Shown here piece by piece: positions 61,783 to 64,000 of a stretch of 64,000 bases of DNA. Location: positions 2,582,001 to 2,646,000 of the forward strand of contig NZ_CP128846.1 of the NCBI RefSeq assembly GCF_030388665.1, read 5' to 3'. The DNA comes from Streptomyces flavofungini (GTDB lineage Bacteria > Actinomycetota > Actinomycetes > Streptomycetales > Streptomycetaceae). The notes beneath the pieces are model-generated. The model searched no databases, had not been told where the DNA came from, and saw only the letters and a list, made by a program, of their open reading frames with translations. How positions within the stretch are numbered: position 1 is the first letter of the stretch; every line of letters starts with the position of its first letter. Position numbers and translations under genes: made by a program.

Positions 61783-63503
61783 CAGAACTCTCCCGTCGTA
61801 CGTTCGGTGCGCAACCGCTCAAGGAGCAGCAGCGACACCGCGCACACCGCCATCAGAATCGTCGACAGGGCCATCGCCTGCCCGTAGTTGAGGTCTCCGG
61901 CACGCCCGAGCAGCCGCGCCACCGCGACCGGCAGCGTGGGGTTGTCCGGCCGGGCGATGAAGACCGTCGCGCCGAACTCGCCGAGCGACACCGCGAAGGC
62001 GAAGCCCGCCGCGATGAGCAGCGCCCGCCGCACCAGCGGGAAGTCGACCTCCCGCCAGGCCCGCAGCGGAGAGGCCCCGAGCACGGCCGCGGCCTCGCGC
62101 AGCCGTCCGTCGACCGCGCGCAGGACGGGCAGCATGGTGCGGACGACGAACGGCACGCCCACCAGGGCCTGGGCCAGCGGCACCAGGAACCAGGACGCCC
62201 GCAGATCGAGGGGCGGCTCGTCCAGCGTGATCAGGAAGCCGAAGCCGACGGTGACCGCGGACACGCCGAGCGGCAGCATCAGGAGCGCGTCGAACCCGCG
62301 CACGAACCGGCCCGCACGCCGGGTCAGCGCGGCGGCCGCGAGCCCGCCGATGACGACCGCGATGGCCGTGGCGACGACGGCGTACCGCAGCGAGTTCCCG
62401 ACGGCGTCGATGGCCGGGACGAGGAACGCCCCGCCGTCGGCCGACCGCAGCGTCTCGTAGTACAGGAATCCGAAGCCGTCGGGTCCGTCGAACGACCGCT
62501 GCACCAGGACGCCGAGCGGCAGCAGGATCAGCAGCGCGACGGTCACGAGCACGAAGCCGAGGAGGGTCCACTGCCCGGCGCCGCGCGGCCGCCGTACCGT
62601 CGCCGAGGCGTCCACCAGCTTCAGCGCGCTCTCGCGCCGGCGCACCGTCCAGGCGTGCACGGCGAGGACCGCGCCGACCGCCGCGAACTGCACGAGCGTG
62701 AGGACGGCGGCGGTCGGCAGGTCCAGGAGCTGCGCCGTCTGCCGGTAGATCTCGACTTCGAGGGTCGAGTACGCGGGCCCGCCGAGGATCTGGACGACAC
62801 CGAACGACGTGAACGTGAACAGGAAGACCATCAGCGCGGCCGCCGCCACTGCGGGTGCGAGCGCGGGCAGCGTCACCGTCCGCCAGGCACGCGCGCGGGA
62901 CGCGCCGAGCATCCGCGCGGCCTCCTCCTGGCGCGGGTCGAGCTGCGCCCAGAGCCCGCCGACGGTGCGGACGACGACGGCGTAGTTGAAGAAGACGTGC
63001 GCGAGCAGGATCGCCCACACCGTCGTGTCCAGACGCACGCCCCACAACTCGTCGAAGAGGCCGCCGCGCCCGATCAGCGCGAGGAAGGCCGTGCCGACGA
63101 CGACCGTCGGCAGCACGAACGGCACGGTGACGACGGCCCGGAGCAGCTGCTTGCCGGGGAAGTCGAAGCGCGCGAAGACGTACGCGCCGGGGAGCGCGAT
63201 GAGGAGCGTGAGCCCGGTCGACGCGAGCGCCTGCCAGGTGGTGAACCACAGCACCTGCTGGATGTCGGACTGCCCGAGGACCTCGGTGATCCGCCCGAAC
63301 CGCCAGCTCCCGTCCGGCTTCAGGCCGCGCGCGACGATCGCGGCGACGGGGTAGGCGAAGAAGACGCCGAAGAACGCGACGGGCAGGGCCATGAGGCCGA
63401 GCCGAGCCGCGCTCCCGCGCCACCGCCCGGGAAGGCTCCGAGAGGCCTTCCCGGAGCGGGACTCGGCTACTTCAGAACGAGCGAGGTCCACGACTTGACC
63501 CAC
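61782..63503 (-). CDS. ABC importer permease, fused double type (ThiP-like)
   Basis: 573 residues: two permease halves fused, about twelve membrane segments, as in ThiP and FbpB proteins. Two EAA loops are visible: EEAARMLGASRARAWRTVTLPAL and LREAAAVLGASPLRAWREVDFPLV. The GTG at 63503 overlaps the binding-protein gene by 37 bases; GTG 63491 and ATG 63392 are alternatives. It forms the channel between the binding protein at 63467 and the ATPase at 60715. Confidence 0.9.
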   Translation of the reverse strand: MGQVVDLARSEVAESRSGKASRSLPGRWRGSAARLGLMALPVAFFGVFFAYPVAAIVARGLKPDGSWRFGRITEVLGQSDIQQVLWFTTWQALASTGLTLLIALPGAYVFARFDFPGKQLLRAVVTVPFVLPTVVVGTAFLALIGRGGLFDELWGVRLDTTVWAILLAHVFFNYAVVVRTVGGLWAQLDPRQEEAARMLGASRARAWRTVTLPALAPAVAAAALMVFLFTFTSFGVVQILGGPAYSTLEVEIYRQTAQLLDLPTAAVLTLVQFAAVGAVLAVHAWTVRRRESALKLVDASATVRRPRGAGQWTLLGFVLVTVALLILLPLGVLVQRSFDGPDGFGFLYYETLRSADGGAFLVPAIDAVGNSLRYAVVATAIAVVIGGLAAAALTRRAGRFVRGFDALLMLPLGVSAVTVGFGFLITLDEPPLDLRASWFLVPLAQALVGVPFVVRTMLPVLRAVDGRLREAAAVLGASPLRAWREVDFPLVRRALLIAAGFAFAVSLGEFGATVFIARPDNPTLPVAVARLLGRAGDLNYGQAMALSTILMAVCAVSLLLLERLRTERTTGEF

Positions 63504-64000
63504 TGCTCACGGTTGTCGGCGATCTTCTTGGGGGCCATGGTCTGCGGCTTGTCGACGGTCACGCCGAACTTCCGGAACAGCTCGGGCGTCTGCGCGGCCT
63601 TCACCACCGGGTTCACGAACATCTGGAGCGGCATGTCGTCCTGGAACTTCTTGCCGATCATGAAGTCGAGGAGCGCCTTGCCGCCCTTCTCGTTCGTCGC
63701 GCCCTTCAACAGGCCCGCGTACTCGACCTGGCGGAAGCAGGTGCCGGTGGCGACCCCGGTCGGGGCCTCCTTGGGCTGCGGCTTGGCGTAGAGGACCTCG
63801 ACGGGTGGCGACGAGGCGTACGACACGACGAGCGGCCGGTCGCCCTTGGCCTTCTTGCCGCCGGCCGAGCCGGAGAACTCCTCGTTGTAGGCCTGCTCCC
63901 AGCCGTCGACGACCTTGACGCCGTTGGCCTTCAGCTTCTTCCAGTACGACTCCCAGCCGTCGTCGCCGTACTTCGCGGCGGTGCCGAGGACGAAGCCGAG
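63467..64000 (-). CDS. Thiamine-type ABC substrate-binding protein, C-terminal part
   Basis: The last 177 residues are visible; the gene continues past the right edge. LGFVLGTAAKYGDDGWESYW, SYASSPPVEVLYAKPQPK, TGTCFRQVEYAGLLKGA and PLQMFVNPV match ThiB-type proteins, which bind thiamine or its phosphates. Signal peptide and any riboswitch lie outside. First gene of a leftward binding-protein/permease/ATPase operon. Confidence 0.88.
   Translation of the reverse strand, partial: LGFVLGTAAKYGDDGWESYWKKLKANGVKVVDGWEQAYNEEFSGSAGGKKAKGDRPLVVSYASSPPVEVLYAKPQPKEAPTGVATGTCFRQVEYAGLLKGATNEKGGKALLDFMIGKKFQDDMPLQMFVNPVVKAAQTPELFRKFGVTVDKPQTMAPKKIADNREQWVKSWTSLVLK

Overview
The window is high-GC actinobacterial DNA, almost certainly from a Streptomyces chromosome. 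Evidence for this is the GC-rich third codon positions, frequent GTG starts, Tat signal peptides, a mycothiol-type enzyme, a DasR-type site in a chitinase promoter, and a gene order that resembles (from memory, not checked) the conserved arm of S. coelicolor carrying ispG-rip-dxr, gabT, potABCD and an Lrp/aminotransferase pair. About 47 protein genes are supported. No rRNA, tRNA, CRISPR array or intact insertion sequence was seen.

Layout. 1-3209: a secreted plant-polymer degradation cluster (GH29-like enzyme cut by the window edge, GH28 polygalacturonase-like enzyme) and its likely LacI-type repressor, with an operator-like palindrome between them. 3396-7384: dxr-rip-ispG, a non-mevalonate isoprenoid operon with an intramembrane protease. 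7462-17502: a large acyl-CoA dehydrogenase, a succinate-semialdehyde-type dehydrogenase, a PucR regulator, a membrane VirD4/TraG-like ATPase and GABA aminotransferase gabT. 17503-30500: an accessory insertion. It holds an integrase remnant, a small likely immunity gene, a 2.3-kresidue Rhs/YD-repeat protein with a Hint domain and a short C-terminal toxin-like domain, and a 1.4-kresidue LamG secreted partner. 30557-40628: PAP2 phosphatase, DasR-type chitinase, a small conserved protein, then an FAD oxidoreductase, potC-potB-potA-potD and an aldehyde dehydrogenase, together a polyamine uptake and oxidation operon. 40836-48912: mixed housekeeping and regulatory genes (NADAR, adenosine deaminase family, GDPD, DUF574 methyltransferase, F420/NADP oxidoreductase with HxlR, serine hydrolase, SDR with TetR, lipoprotein). 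48928-56772: a second, orphan PotD-like protein, a large RING/TerD-like protein, another aldehyde dehydrogenase, an Lrp regulator and a class III aminotransferase. 56976-64000: an ABC pair with a degenerate ATPase, a VOC protein, a gene remnant, a maleylpyruvate-isomerase-like protein, and a thiamine-type ABC transporter cut by the edge.

How it fits together. Much of 9.6-56.8 kb reads as a polyamine/GABA catabolic superlocus: PotABCD imports putrescine or spermidine, the PuuB-like oxidase or the class III aminotransferase together with aldehyde dehydrogenases converts it to GABA, and GabT plus the succinate-semialdehyde-type dehydrogenase feeds succinate to the TCA cycle. PucR and Lrp proteins are the likely sensors. 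The toxin island has inserted into this superlocus. The toxin-immunity end is visibly richer in A and T than its surroundings. The most interesting features are that polymorphic toxin island with an unassigned C-terminal domain, and a dispersed intergenic repeat read in frame inside the RING/TerD-like gene.
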